Source: an uncultured Treponema sp.
GTDB taxonomy: Bacteria > Spirochaetota > Spirochaetia > Treponematales > Treponemataceae
Assembly: GCA_947178095.1 (NCBI GenBank)
Contig: CAMWWZ010000007.1
Location: forward strand, 1 to 54,061
Length of the DNA stretch: 54,061 nucleotides
Reading direction: 5' to 3'
The position numbers and the translations under genes were made by a program. Below, one piece after another: positions 23,785 through 32,916 of this stretch (the stretch's first letter is position 1; each line of letters begins with the position of its first letter). The notes below the pieces were generated by a model, which did not search any database, was not told where the DNA came from, and saw nothing but the letters and a program-made list of their open reading frames with translations.

Positions 23785-25583
23785 TATTCACCGTCCTTGA
23801 GAAGTGCTTCGCCCGCCTTGGTGAGCGCGCCTTTTTTCTGTGAATAAATTTCGTCAATTTCCTTTTCGAGGGAATTGAACTGTTCCGTCTTGAATTCGAC
23901 ATAATTCCAGTCGCCAAAAACGCGGCGCAACTGGTTGAAGTAGGCTCGCGCGTCGTCCTTTGACTCAAGCTCGAATTCGCTCGCCAAAACCGACAAAACT
24001 TTCTTGAAAAGATATTGCTGGCGTTCGACGCTGCAAGCCGCGTCCACTTCGTCGAATGAATTCTGCTGGAAATAAACCGCGTCCAAGAATTCACTCTTGA
24101 GATACGCGACGTAATCTTCCGTGGTCGTTCCTTCTTCGCCGACGACTTTCATCATCTGATTCACTTCCACGCCGCGCTTGAACGACGAGCGCGCGAAGTC
24201 CACCCAATCCTTGCGGATTACGCTGGGATACTTCGACCAAGAAGTAATCGGATCGATTGCGGGATATTTTCGCGCGTCGGAACGTTCCCTTGTAAGTCCG
24301 TGGAACGCGCCCACGACTTTGAGCGTGGCCTGCGTGACAGGCTCTTCAAAGTTTCCGCCCGCCGGAGAAACCGTTCCTCCGATCGTGACCGAGCCTTTGT
24401 TTCCATCGCGAAGCCGAACCATTCCCGCGCGCTCGTAGAACGCCGCGATGTATGATTCCAAATACGCGGGGAACGCTTCTTCGCCAGGAATCTCTTCAAG
24501 GCGACCGGACATTTCGCGCAAAGCCTGCGCCCAGCGTGACGTTGAGTCCGCGAGCAAAAGCACGTTCAATCCCATTTGTCGATAATATTCCGCCAAAGTC
24601 ACGCTCGTGTAGACCGAAGCCTCACGCGAAGCGACTGGCATTGAAGACGTATTACAAATGATGACGGTGCGTTTCATCAAGCTTTCGCCCGTGCGCGGAT
24701 CTTTGAGTTCCGGGAATTCTTTGATCGTTTCCACGACTTCGCCCGCGCGTTCGCCGCACGCCGCGATGATTACGATGTCAACGTCCGCGTTGCGGCTTGT
24801 CGTATGCTGAATGACGGTTTTTCCCGCGCCGAAAGGTCCCGGAATACAGTAAGTTCCGCCCTTCGCCACCGGAAAGAACGTGTCGATGAGACGAGTTTTC
24901 GTAACCATTGTTTCAGTCGGCTCAAGGCGTTCGGCGTAGCAATCCACGGCGCGTTTTACCGGCCAATAGAACGACATCGAAAGATTTTTTTCGTTGCCGC
25001 GCTCGTCCGTGACGACGCAGAGCGTATCGTCCAACTTGTATTTTCCAGCCTGAACAATCGACTTGACTTTGTACGTTCCGAGCATGTCGAACGGAACGAG
25101 AATCTTGTGCTTGAAAGGTCCTTCGGGAACTGAGCCGAAACTGTCGCCGCGATAGAGCGTGTCACCTTCTTTCGCGCTCGGAGTGAATTCCCATTCCTTT
25201 TGGCTCGGAAGCGGCTCGACATAGACTCCGCGCTCCAAAAAGTAGCCCGCCTTTTCCGCGAGTTCGGGAAGCGGGTTTTGAAGTCCATCGTAAACCTGCC
25301 CCAAAAGTCCAGGTCCGAGACGGACGGCGAGCATTTCGCCCGTGAATTCCACGTCGCATCCGGCTTTGATTCCTTCGGTCATTTCGTAAATCTGCATTTG
25401 GGCAGTGTTTCCGCGGATTCGGATTATCTCGCCTTTGAGCTTTTTGCCCTCGACAGCGACATAACCGACCTCGTTCATGGTAACTGTGCCATCAAATTCC
25501 ACCGAAACCATGTTGCCGTTAATGCCGACTACTTTTCCTTTGGCATCCGTTTTTGTATATGTGTTGTTTTCCTGCGAACTCAT
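23784..25583 (-). CDS. ntpA: V-type ATP synthase subunit A (catalytic)
   Basis: The 599-aa protein has Walker A GPFGAGKT (about residues 233-240), the ATP-site motif [40 protein letters not shown] and the non-homologous insert typical of V-type A subunits. [20 protein letters not shown] gives the usual start; GGAGG lies 12 nt upstream of ATG 25583. It hydrolyses or makes ATP and alternates with subunit B. The longer open frame upstream lies in the preceding gene and is not coding. Confidence 0.97.
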   Translation of the reverse strand: MSSQENNTYTKTDAKGKVVGINGNMVSVEFDGTVTMNEVGYVAVEGKKLKGEIIRIRGNTAQMQIYEMTEGIKAGCDVEFTGEMLAVRLGPGLLGQVYDGLQNPLPELAEKAGYFLERGVYVEPLPSQKEWEFTPSAKEGDTLYRGDSFGSVPEGPFKHKILVPFDMLGTYKVKSIVQAGKYKLDDTLCVVTDERGNEKNLSMSFYWPVKRAVDCYAERLEPTETMVTKTRLIDTFFPVAKGGTYCIPGPFGAGKTVIQHTTSRNADVDIVIIAACGERAGEVVETIKEFPELKDPRTGESLMKRTVIICNTSSMPVASREASVYTSVTLAEYYRQMGLNVLLLADSTSRWAQALREMSGRLEEIPGEEAFPAYLESYIAAFYERAGMVRLRDGNKGSVTIGGTVSPAGGNFEEPVTQATLKVVGAFHGLTRERSDARKYPAIDPITSWSKYPSVIRKDWVDFARSSFKRGVEVNQMMKVVGEEGTTTEDYVAYLKSEFLDAVYFQQNSFDEVDAACSVERQQYLFKKVLSVLASEFELESKDDARAYFNQLRRVFGDWNYVEFKTEQFNSLEKEIDEIYSQKKGALTKAGEALLKDGE

Positions 25584-25584
25584 A

Positions 25585-26142
25585 TTACTTAGCGTCCTCC
25601 AGTATTTCATCGTAAATTTTATGATAGGAAACTTTTCCAGTCTCCACGTCAAACTTCTTCATGCGCTGGGCAAGCATCAAAGAGATGCCATAGGCGAAAA
25701 CCGCATCCACGCTGAACGTGTCGAGCGGCGCGAGCGAGCGCAGCGTTTCCATTCTATATTTGTTGAGGAATTCCTCCGCAGCGAGCGGGCTTTCCATTCC
25801 CACCGCCGTGCGCGCCGCCTGAAGGATATCGGCAGTGCATCCGCCAGGAAGCGTGTCCGAATCCTTTTTCATCTTGAGCGCGCGCACTTGCGCCAATGCC
25901 ATCCGCAAGCATCGTTCCCTGTCGTTCCAAGCGTCGAGGAAAGCCGAGCCAGTCTTGACTTCCTTTTTCGGCGGCTCGAGGGAAAGATTTCGCACGATGG
26001 CAAGGCTTTTTTCGTCGAGGAATCTCTCGCACAAATCACGGTAGTATTTTTCGGTAATCGGCAATTGCTTGGAATCGACATTTTCGATTGCCGGCAGCTG
26101 CGAAACCAAATAATACTGCGATGATTGGAACAAACTTGCCAC
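25585..26142 (-). CDS. DUF2764 protein of the V-ATPase operon
   Basis: The 185-aa soluble protein starts MASLFQSSQYYLVSQLPAIE and is mainly helical (ITEKYYRDLCERFLDEKSLA, AAEEFLNKYRMETLRSLAPL, AYGISLMLAQRMKKFDVETG). It sits between subunits E and A, the place held by subunit C/d in other V-ATPase operons; the same family lies in the same slot in other spirochaetes, Bacteroidetes and Chlamydia. It probably replaces the C-type connector between the rotor shaft and the membrane ring, an inference from position and conserved synteny, not a shown function. Confidence 0.85.
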   Translation of the reverse strand: MASLFQSSQYYLVSQLPAIENVDSKQLPITEKYYRDLCERFLDEKSLAIVRNLSLEPPKKEVKTGSAFLDAWNDRERCLRMALAQVRALKMKKDSDTLPGGCTADILQAARTAVGMESPLAAEEFLNKYRMETLRSLAPLDTFSVDAVFAYGISLMLAQRMKKFDVETGKVSYHKIYDEILEDAK

Positions 26143-26143
26143 T

Positions 26144-26761
26144 CTACGCCTCTTTCGCCGCGTCTTTCATTATCTGCGCGATTTTTGGATTGAGGTATGC
26201 GGAGAAAAGTTCCGCCACGGATTCTGCGGAATAGTCGTAGTACGCGCTTCCGTCCTTGAGTCCCACGCGGAATCCGCTTTCGAGCGTCTTGTCCGCCTTG
26301 ATTTCAAGTCCTTTGGAAATCTCGTCTTTTAGCGCGCCCTTCAATCCGCTTTCCAACGCATCGAGGTCGGATTTTGAAAGAAGCACGGAAAGGTCGCCCG
26401 CGTCCGATTTCACGCTCCATGCTTTCACCGTTTCCGGCACGAGCTTTGCGAGCAAATCCTTGGAATAAGCCTTTACCGTCTCATCCTCGACAATCGCGCG
26501 CAACTGTGCGCCGATTCCATCGCGAAAGGATATGAGGAGATTGCGAGATGCCTGCTTGAGAGCATCCTCGCCCGCTTTCTGCTGGCCGGCGGCCTTGGCT
26601 TTCGCTTCCTTTTCGAAGCTTTCAGCCTTTTGCTTGGCGTCGTCGATAATCGCCGCGGCTTTTTTTTCCGCCTCCGCGATTATTCCAGCGGCCGTCTCTT
26701 CGGCCGAAGCGACGCCGTCCTTTTTAATCTTGTCGATTAATTCTTGTAACTGAACGTCCAT
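26144..26761 (-). CDS. ntpE: V-type ATP synthase subunit E
   Basis: The 205-aa protein starts MDVQLQELIDKIKKDGVASA and has a long N-terminal Ala/Lys/Glu coiled coil (AAGIIAEAEKKAAAIIDDAK), then a globular C-terminal half ending SAYLNPKIAQIMKDAAKEA, as in peripheral-stalk subunit E. ATG 26761 is preceded by GGAG 5 nt upstream, better than the earlier MMGVL start. It is the first gene of the operon and follows a leader of about 160 nt with hairpins. Confidence 0.9.
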   Translation of the reverse strand: MDVQLQELIDKIKKDGVASAEETAAGIIAEAEKKAAAIIDDAKQKAESFEKEAKAKAAGQQKAGEDALKQASRNLLISFRDGIGAQLRAIVEDETVKAYSKDLLAKLVPETVKAWSVKSDAGDLSVLLSKSDLDALESGLKGALKDEISKGLEIKADKTLESGFRVGLKDGSAYYDYSAESVAELFSAYLNPKIAQIMKDAAKEA

Positions 26762-26799
26762 TAAAACTCCCATCAAAAGTCAAGAGCGATTTTCAAAAA

Positions 26800-26913
26800 T
26801 CACGATTGGCCTTTATGCCGCCTCGCAATGAAAATGAAAAGCGGCATTTGATATGCAAGTTTCCAACGAAAACTTGACATGACAAAAACGCCATCTCGGG
26901 CAAAATTTGTCAT
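26800..26913 (-). other. Possible 37-aa leader peptide in the V-ATPase mRNA
   Basis: In the operon leader a perfect AAGGAG stands 2 nt before an ATG at 26913 that opens 37 codons (MTNFARDGVFVMSSFRWKLA onwards) and stops at 26800, 39 nt before ntpE. Spacing of the Shine-Dalgarno is too tight for efficient use, so this may be chance. The sibling element near 19.6 kb has the same AAGGAGTTA but no ATG there. Confidence 0.25.
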
Positions 26914-26921
26914 AACTCCTT
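26855..26921 (-). repeat. Hairpin element in the V-ATPase leader (copy 2)
   Basis: On the minus strand: AAGGAGTTA, an 8-bp stem ATGACAAA/TTTGTCAT around a loop with ATGGCG, then TGTCAAGTTTTCGTTGG and AAACTTG forming a second stem. This matches the element at 19612-19682 in order, flank (AAGGAGTTA) and second-stem sequence, although the first stem differs in sequence but keeps pairing, which suggests selection for structure. Confidence 0.65.
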
Positions 26922-26930
26922 GATTCTACA

Positions 26931-26959
26931 ATTATAACATACCATTATATTTTTTGCAA
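26931..26959 (-). promoter_or_regulatory. Promoter of the V-ATPase operon
   Basis: On the minus strand TTGCAA (26954-26959) and TATAAT (26931-26936) are 17 bp apart. Transcription should start near 26924, just before the AAGGAGTTA element, leaving a leader of about 163 nt to ntpE. Confidence 0.75.
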
Positions 26960-26968
26960 GAGTTTTTT

Positions 26969-28027
26969 TCAAAATTCAAATCCATACACCGTAACGGCCT
27001 TGTAAGTTTCGCCGGGCTTCAAAATGCACGGAGGAAATTTCGCGTTGTTCGGAGTGTCGGGAAAACATTGCGTTTCAAGGCAAACGGCTTCATGGTTGTG
27101 ATATTTCGTTCCGTACTTTCCGACAATTCCCTCAATTCCGTTCGCGGTGTAAACTTGCATTCCTTCTTGGTTCGTCTCGACGTACATTTTCCTTCCGCTT
27201 TTCGGCTCGGTCAAAACTGCCGCGCGAACGAGTTTTTTCGCATCCAGCGGAAGCCCGGAATTTTTCTCGTCGTATGCCGGAGTCACAAAGCAATGATCGT
27301 AGCCGCTTCCGACTTCGCTTATTTGCGCGCCGATTTTTTTCGCGCTCGTAAAATCAAACGGCGTGCCTTTTACGGAAATTATTTTTCCAGTCGGAATCAA
27401 ATTCTTGTCCACTTCGAGATAGCCTTGGCAGTCGGACTGCAATTCGTGATCCAAAACAGTTCCGCCTCCGGCAAGATTAAAATAAGCGTGATTCGTGAAA
27501 TTCACGGGAGTCGCCTTGTCGGTTTTCGCGGTATATTTCAATATAAGGCGATTGTCTTTGGTCAAAATATAACTAACGGTGATGTCGAGATTTCCGGGAA
27601 AGCCCTGCTCGCCGTCAATGCTGCGGCGCGTGAATTTTACGCCGACTCCTTCCTTGGAATTGACAGATTCGGACTTCCACACAAAATGGTCGAGGCGCGT
27701 AAAGCCGCCGTGCAGAGTCGTCTTGCCGTTTTCGTTTTTGTCCAAATCGTATTCTTTTCCGTCAACGCTGAATTTCGCGCCGCTTATGCGGTTCGCAAAA
27801 CGCCCGACGATTGAGCCGAAGCAGCTCGTGGAATCCACGAATCCGTGCAAAGTCGAAAATCCCAAAAGGATGTCCGTAGGACTTCCTTTTTTGTTCGGCA
27901 AAAAAATTCCCGTGAGCGTGCAGCCATAGTCAATCGCGCTGAAAGACATTTTGCCGTTCGATGCCGTGTAGAGACTGACTTTTTGTCCATCGCAAAGAGT
28001 TTCCAATTTTTGTTTTGATACAGTCAT
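26969..28027 (-). CDS. galM: Aldose 1-epimerase (galactose mutarotase)
   Basis: The 352-aa protein matches GalM: NRISGAKFSVDGKEYDL near 82, TNHAYFNLAG near 177 (catalytic His), SGYDHCFV near 242 (Asp) and HNHEAVCLETQCFPDTPNNA near 305-324 (catalytic Glu). It interconverts alpha and beta anomers of hexoses before sugar kinases. A GGAG lies 6 nt before the ATG. It stands alone between V-ATPase and the flagellar-associated genes, on the same strand as both. Confidence 0.95.
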   Translation of the reverse strand: MTVSKQKLETLCDGQKVSLYTASNGKMSFSAIDYGCTLTGIFLPNKKGSPTDILLGFSTLHGFVDSTSCFGSIVGRFANRISGAKFSVDGKEYDLDKNENGKTTLHGGFTRLDHFVWKSESVNSKEGVGVKFTRRSIDGEQGFPGNLDITVSYILTKDNRLILKYTAKTDKATPVNFTNHAYFNLAGGGTVLDHELQSDCQGYLEVDKNLIPTGKIISVKGTPFDFTSAKKIGAQISEVGSGYDHCFVTPAYDEKNSGLPLDAKKLVRAAVLTEPKSGRKMYVETNQEGMQVYTANGIEGIVGKYGTKYHNHEAVCLETQCFPDTPNNAKFPPCILKPGETYKAVTVYGFEF

Positions 28028-28083
28028 AATTTACTCCGAATAGAAAAAAAATTAAAAGCGAAAAATTTCGCAAAGCAAAGACA

Positions 28084-28121
28084 TTGAAAAATCTGCAACG
28101 CAAACATTTCAATGTTATTTT
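28084..28121. terminator. Stem-loop between the 227-aa gene and galM
   Basis: On the minus strand ACATTGAAA pairs with TTTTCAATGT around a loop containing GTTTGCGTTGCA. That loop sequence resembles the second-stem core of the elements at 19.6 and 26.9 kb, so it may be a partial third copy or a terminator for the upstream flagellar unit. A weak T-run (TCTTTGC) follows. Confidence 0.35.
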
Positions 28122-28122
28122 T

Positions 28123-28806
28123 TTACAACATATCCAAAACCAACTGCACTTCCGTAATCGAATGCGAAGTTTCGGCCGCGATATCCTCGACACTTTTTCC
28201 GAGCGCGTTCAAATCTTTTACCTGACGCGCGAAATCCTTTTTTTTCACGATTGGAGAATCGCTCACGACGATTTCAGGGTTCACACTCGTAACTTTGCCA
28301 TAAGAATCGCCTTCGTTGTTCACAAAAACAGACTGTCCGCCTTCCTCGAACAAAGAACGTTGCGAAGCGTTTTCCCGAAAAAGGCTCGTGAGCATATACG
28401 ACTCGTCTGCCGAAGGCATGGATTCCAGCACGCCGTTTTTCTTGTATTTTTCGGCGACAGTTTTCGAAGCGGACTTGCGCTTGGCGCGAGGCTTTTCTTC
28501 CGAAGCGGCGGGCGATATTGAACTTTGCAAAGAAAGTGCTTCCCGTGAAATTTCTGCATCGCGCCGAAACGTGGCGAGCCTGCGTTCGGTCTGCGCCGTT
28601 ATCGACTTCATTTCTTTTATTTTGTCTTCGATAAGGCTCACGCAAGAAACGGTTTGCCTCTGCGCGTCCTGCAAAAGACGTTCCATTCCAACGCGGAATT
28701 CCTGCATTATATTGTCAATCGAAAAAAGCTTTTTAAATTTGACGAAAAAGACGAGCCACAGGAGAAGATTTATCAAAGTCAAAGCGGCGACCAAAAAAAC
28801 TTGCAT
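28123..28806 (-). CDS. Membrane-anchored coiled-coil protein of the flagellar locus
   Basis: The 227-aa protein begins MQVFLVAALTLINLLLWLVF, a membrane helix facing outwards as a signal-anchor, then a coiled-coil region (MQEFRVGMERLLQDAQRQTV, IEDKIKEMKSITAQTERRLA), a disordered Lys/Ser linker, and a C-terminal HTH-like end (DLNALGKSVEDIAAETSHSI, TEVQLVLDML). Similar C-terminal pieces occur in proteins near spirochaetal flagellar genes. It follows the 110-aa gene by 3 nt. I do not know a function; a cytoplasmic tether with motility genes is plausible. Confidence 0.7.
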   Translation of the reverse strand: MQVFLVAALTLINLLLWLVFFVKFKKLFSIDNIMQEFRVGMERLLQDAQRQTVSCVSLIEDKIKEMKSITAQTERRLATFRRDAEISREALSLQSSISPAASEEKPRAKRKSASKTVAEKYKKNGVLESMPSADESYMLTSLFRENASQRSLFEEGGQSVFVNNEGDSYGKVTSVNPEIVVSDSPIVKKKDFARQVKDLNALGKSVEDIAAETSHSITEVQLVLDML

Positions 28807-28809
28807 CGT

Positions 28810-29142
28810 TCACCCCGTAACATTTACGCGCTGTCCCAAAAGCGGGTCACGGATCTCGTATTCTTTTTTTTCGTCCTCTGCCGTGGGAGCAGGATTTTTC
28901 TTTTTTTCTCCCGAAGATTGGTTTTGAGAATTTCCGCGCGAATCCGACTTGATTTTTCCGGTCTCGGCTTCGTTGCTGGCGGCGCGTTGAACTGTCTGCG
29001 ATTGCTGCAATTCCTGGTTTACGATTCCTTGACGCTGCATCGACTGCGCCAAAGCCGCGCCCTGCGTTTCGCCGGAAACCCGCTGCGCCATGTTCGCCAT
29101 TTGAGAATACATAGTTTGCAAGTCAATCGGCTGCAAAGCCAC
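28810..29142 (-). CDS. Small disordered protein of the flagellar locus
   Basis: The 110-aa protein starts at a GTG (29142) with AGGAG 6 nt before it, reading MALQPIDLQTMYSQMANMAQ. The first 55 residues are Gln-rich and helical; the rest is Lys/Ser/Asn-rich and probably disordered, ending EYEIRDPLLGQRVNVTG. The conserved PIDLQ-xMYSQM start recurs in treponemal flagellar loci in my recollection. No known domain. It lies between fapA and the 227-aa anchor protein. Confidence 0.68.
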   Translation of the reverse strand: MALQPIDLQTMYSQMANMAQRVSGETQGAALAQSMQRQGIVNQELQQSQTVQRAASNEAETGKIKSDSRGNSQNQSSGEKKKNPAPTAEDEKKEYEIRDPLLGQRVNVTG

Positions 29143-29172
29143 GGCAACTCCTATAAAAAGCCAAAATGTTTC

Positions 29173-31152
29173 CTAATTAGAATATCCTTCGGGCGCTTCA
29201 ACGCCAGTCATGTCGGGAGCCTCATACTTCATCGTGCGGACAAAGCCTCCTTCCATAAAGAAAGTCAGACTTTTCATATCGTTGCGCACTTCCTGCAAAG
29301 TATCGCGAATATAGATTTTCACGCCCGAATAAACATTGCCGCTCGCCTTGACTTTTCCTATCTGCTTCATCTCGCGAAGCTTTTCCTGAATCTGATTCAT
29401 CTCGCCAGTAATTTCTTCGGTCTCATTGGCAATTTGGTCTTTGCGCGCATAACAGGCATCGAGGCTTTTTTGCTTGTCGGGCGGAAGGACGCGCCGCTGC
29501 TTTTTTATGTTCTCCAAAGAAAGAACATTGTTTTCGATTTCTTCAAGTTCTTTCACGAGCGCGTTTTGCTTGTTCTGAAGCTCTTCGAGACGATGCTTCA
29601 AGCGCGGATCGAATCCGACTTCAAGAATAGTTTCCGTTCCACCGCCCGGCGAGCCGATGTTTTTCGCGGCGATTTCTTCCGTGGCGAAAAGGTGTCCGCC
29701 GGTTATCTGCGCCTTTTTTCCGTTCAAGATTATGCGTTTCATCGCGCTCACTTCGCTGTTCATTATGCTGTCAGAAACTATGCAGAAATCTTCGACTTCG
29801 ACTTTCGCGCTTTGTATGAATTTCGTCCAAAGTGATTTTCCACATTTGACACTTCCTTCGTCGTGCCCGAAAATTCCACGCGCGACAATGATGTTTCCGT
29901 GTTCCGAAACGAGAGTGCTTTTTCCGACAGTGCCGCCGATTTCGATATTGCCGGTCGCCTTGAGATTGTAGCCATCATCGACATTTCCTTTGACAATGAC
30001 GCTTCCCAAAAATTCGATGTTGCCGGTTTTTATTCCGATAGAATCGTACTCGATGACAGGATCGACTTTTATCCTGCCGTCTTCGAACATTACGCGCCCG
30101 GCAATCGACGCGATTACCGTAACTCCGTCTTTGTCCAACTCGACATTTTGCCCGAGCGGAATCTTTATGTCCTTGCCGTTTCTCGCTTCCATAAAGCGAC
30201 CATCGAGCGTCTTTCCGGACTTGCCGCGTTCGGGAGGCATTTTCACGGCGAGCGGCTGGCCTTTCACGACGTTTTGAATTTGGTTCAATTCCTTGAAATT
30301 GACCTTGCCGTCTTCGGTTTCCTTCGCGCGAAGTTTGGAAGAATCAGTTTCAAAATTGTACTGCATATAAGCGTCGTTGCCGTCTTTCGGCATTATGGCG
30401 TGCGCCACTTCGCAAGGCACTCCGTAAACAGGATTGTCCACAAATTCGCTGATTTTGTCCTCTTCGATTCCCGCTACGACTCCCTGCGTTTCAAGCGCGC
30501 GCCTTATCATATCCGCGCTGAGTTCCGCGCCGCCCATCGCTGGAGCCACAGCCGTGACGGTGGCGACAATCATGTCTTTCGAAATGTCTATGGCCAAAGA
30601 AGCGTCGCCCGCCTTGACGTGCTTGTAATTTCCGACGATTTCATATTTTCCGTCGGTGCCGTTTTTGGCGAATTTTTTAATCAGTCCTTCGTCCAAACTC
30701 AAAGTGTCGCTGCGGCGCGCGTCGGCGATGACTTCTTTCGCATCGACATTTTTTCCTTCGCCGACGGGCAAAATCACCTTGACAAGAATGTCCTCTCCAA
30801 AATGACGGATATAATAAAGGCCGTCTTTGTCGATAATCTTGTTTTCCTCTTCCACTTCCTCATCGACGCTCTGCGCAAGGCCCGCGATCTTTTTCTTCTT
30901 CGCGGCGACAATCTCGGAATTCTGGTAGATTCGGACTTTCCATGGTTTTTTCGCGAGCCCGAAAAATCCATCAGAGCCGCGTTCGAGAATCTCATATTCA
31001 AGGCCGGCGATTTTCGTTTCAAGCTGCGTGGAAGCGTCTGCAAGGCATTCGTCAAGCGTATCGGCATTCACTTCAACAACGTGAATCGAATTGTCCAAAT
31101 CCAACTGAGTCTTCATGTCCTTTCTGACTGTTTCCAGCGTTACAATCGCCAT
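29173..31152 (-). CDS. fapA: FapA, flagellar assembly protein A (DUF342)
   Basis: The 659-aa protein has an N-terminal Jag-N-like segment (about 25-75: DECLADASTQLETKIAGLEY then EILERGSDGFFGLAKKPW), then the DUF342/FapA beta-helix region (SAGRVMFEDGRIKVDPVIEY-like, GNIEFLGSVIVKGNVDDGYN, LKATGNIEIGGTVGKSTLVS) and a C-terminal coiled coil (HRLEELQNKQNALVKELEEI). It polymerises at the cell surface or interior with flagellar control proteins; in spirochaetes and Vibrio it is linked to flagellar placement. It begins 3 nt after the sigma-factor stop. Confidence 0.88.
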   Translation of the reverse strand: MAIVTLETVRKDMKTQLDLDNSIHVVEVNADTLDECLADASTQLETKIAGLEYEILERGSDGFFGLAKKPWKVRIYQNSEIVAAKKKKIAGLAQSVDEEVEEENKIIDKDGLYYIRHFGEDILVKVILPVGEGKNVDAKEVIADARRSDTLSLDEGLIKKFAKNGTDGKYEIVGNYKHVKAGDASLAIDISKDMIVATVTAVAPAMGGAELSADMIRRALETQGVVAGIEEDKISEFVDNPVYGVPCEVAHAIMPKDGNDAYMQYNFETDSSKLRAKETEDGKVNFKELNQIQNVVKGQPLAVKMPPERGKSGKTLDGRFMEARNGKDIKIPLGQNVELDKDGVTVIASIAGRVMFEDGRIKVDPVIEYDSIGIKTGNIEFLGSVIVKGNVDDGYNLKATGNIEIGGTVGKSTLVSEHGNIIVARGIFGHDEGSVKCGKSLWTKFIQSAKVEVEDFCIVSDSIMNSEVSAMKRIILNGKKAQITGGHLFATEEIAAKNIGSPGGGTETILEVGFDPRLKHRLEELQNKQNALVKELEEIENNVLSLENIKKQRRVLPPDKQKSLDACYARKDQIANETEEITGEMNQIQEKLREMKQIGKVKASGNVYSGVKIYIRDTLQEVRNDMKSLTFFMEGGFVRTMKYEAPDMTGVEAPEGYSN

Positions 31153-31155
31153 TTT

Positions 31156-31944
31156 CTATACAATTCCCTTTCGCAAGCCAGTGAGTTTCGCGCGCATACG
31201 CAAGTTCGCCTTCGTGTGAAGCTGCGAGATGCGAGATTCGCTCACTTCCAGCACTTGACCTATTTCCTTAAAAGTCAAATCCTCGTGGTAATACAAGATG
31301 ATTACCATCTTTTCTTTTTCGGGCAATTCGTTTATCGCCTCAATTATGATTTTTCGAATTTCCTCGCGCTCGACAATCACTTCCGGATTCAGGCTTGAAG
31401 GCGACTCTATGCTGTCGCCAATCAGCATCCTGTCATTGTCGCCTCCAAAATACCAAACATCGTTGAGGGAAAGGACGCTGGTGCCGGAAAGTTTCATTAC
31501 AGTCTGCTGATATTCTTCTTCCGAAACGCCGAGCTTTTTGGCGATTTCCGCGTCGCTCGCAGTGCGCCCGAGCTTCGCCTCCAAGTCGCCGATCGTGTCT
31601 TCAATTTCGCGGGACTTCTGCCTGATAGAACGGGGCACCCAGTCCAATTGACGAAGCTCGTCAAAAATCGCGCCACGAATCCTTGTCACGGCATAGGTCT
31701 TGAATTTCACATTTTTGGCAGGATCGTATTTTTCTATCGCGTCCAAAAGTCCAAATTGCCCAAATCCAACCAAATCGTCAAATTCTATGCTGGCGGGCAT
31801 ACCGACACCGACCTTGCCGGCGACATATTTTACGAGCGGCATATACTGCCTTATGAACTTGTCGCGGAGTTCCGGCGACCTAGTCTTGACGTATTCTTTC
31901 CAGAGTTCGTTTTCTGCCTTTTCATCAACTGACGTCGATTCCAT
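31156..31944 (-). CDS. whiG: Flagellar sigma factor of the WhiG/FliA family
   Basis: The 262-aa protein has sigma region 2 (KFIRQYMPLVKYVAGKVGVG, EFDDLVGFGQFGLLDAIEKY), region 3 (IAKKLGVSEEEYQQTVMKLS) and region 4 with a helix-turn-helix (LTFKEIGQVLEVSESRISQL). DLVGFGQFGLLDAIEKYDP and the RGAIFDELRQLDWVPRSIR motif are characteristic of the FliA/WhiG class. It probably directs late flagellar genes. It lies between the membrane protein and fapA, typical of spirochaetal flagellar regulons; no anti-sigma factor FlgM is seen here. Confidence 0.95.
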   Translation of the reverse strand: MESTSVDEKAENELWKEYVKTRSPELRDKFIRQYMPLVKYVAGKVGVGMPASIEFDDLVGFGQFGLLDAIEKYDPAKNVKFKTYAVTRIRGAIFDELRQLDWVPRSIRQKSREIEDTIGDLEAKLGRTASDAEIAKKLGVSEEEYQQTVMKLSGTSVLSLNDVWYFGGDNDRMLIGDSIESPSSLNPEVIVEREEIRKIIIEAINELPEKEKMVIILYYHEDLTFKEIGQVLEVSESRISQLHTKANLRMRAKLTGLRKGIV

Positions 31945-31964
31945 TCTTGCACACCCTAAAAAAT

Positions 31965-32762
31965 TTATTCTTCATGAGCCAACACAGTTTGAATCGCCTT
32001 CGCCATAAGCGAAGAGTCTTTCGTGTCGGCGACAGTTCCATCGGAAAATTCCGTATGCCTTGAGGGAGCAACACTGCCCTCTTCCGCGAAGTCGCTGTCT
32101 TCTATAACTCCGTCATCGCCGCCTTCCCCGTTTGCATCGGACGCGGAAGAGTCCGTTCCAAAGTCAGGAAGGTTGTCCAACTCAGGCAAAGCTTCCAAAT
32201 CGCCTTGCGCGGCGGCAGGACTTCCTGCGCCAGAAGCGACTGGCGACGATGCGGCGGGATTCGGCGAAGGCTTCGTCTCAGGCGGCGGCTCGTTTTTTAA
32301 ATCCGATTCCGCAGGCTTCGCATTTTCCGCCGCGACGCTCTCCGAAACTTGAGGACGCTCCGCATCCGAAGGCTTTGATTCGGAAACAGGCGCAGGTTTT
32401 TCCGCCGCAACATTTTTTGCGGGAATCCCAACATCTTCGCTCGTCAAAATATGCCTTTCGTCGTCGAAAGAAAATGTCAAAGCGTCGCCGTCATTCGGCA
32501 AATCTTCTTCGCTGACAACCAAATCAACTTTCGAACCAAGAGGACGTTGCGGCGTATCAATTTCCGAAATTGAAGACGTTCCTTCGAGCAAAAATTTCGC
32601 ATAGACAAATTGAATTCCTGCCGCGAGTCCTCCGAAAACCACGGCAAAAATAAACGCCTTCAAAAGCGAAAACGGAATTCCCGTCTTCGCAATCAATGCG
32701 GTAACAAAAGAAAGTACGAATGCGATAGACGCGCTAATGATGATGGGTTTAATTTTTATCAC
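31965..32762 (-). CDS. Membrane protein with disordered acidic C-terminal part
   Basis: The 265-aa protein has two N-terminal membrane helices (PIIISASIAFVLSFVTALI near 6-26 and SLLKAFIFAVVFGGLAAGIQ near 32-53), a long Pro/Ala/Ser/Glu-rich disordered part and a conserved C-terminus (DSSLMAKAIQTVLAHEE). GTG 32762 has GAGGG 8 nt upstream. Between flhG and whiG this position is held by a membrane gene in treponemal operons. Function unknown; perhaps links the sigma factor or export gate to the membrane. Confidence 0.7.
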   Translation of the reverse strand: MIKIKPIIISASIAFVLSFVTALIAKTGIPFSLLKAFIFAVVFGGLAAGIQFVYAKFLLEGTSSISEIDTPQRPLGSKVDLVVSEEDLPNDGDALTFSFDDERHILTSEDVGIPAKNVAAEKPAPVSESKPSDAERPQVSESVAAENAKPAESDLKNEPPPETKPSPNPAASSPVASGAGSPAAAQGDLEALPELDNLPDFGTDSSASDANGEGGDDGVIEDSDFAEEGSVAPSRHTEFSDGTVADTKDSSLMAKAIQTVLAHEE

Positions 32763-32916
32763 TTCGTTTTCCCTCTTACCTCACAAGCAGACAAAATCTA
32801 CGCGGAGATTTCGCGAACATAAATTCTCCGACAATATTATACTACAGTATCAAAAAAAAGTCTACAAAAAATTAAAAAAAACTGCGCGACAATCTTGCCT
32901 TCAAACAAACTCGCAA

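Noticed and set aside
29863..31398. Long plus-strand open frame opposite fapA (511 codons)
   Set aside because: It is the antisense shadow of fapA, which has clear domains and a proper start; codon bias of the shadow is unlike the genes.
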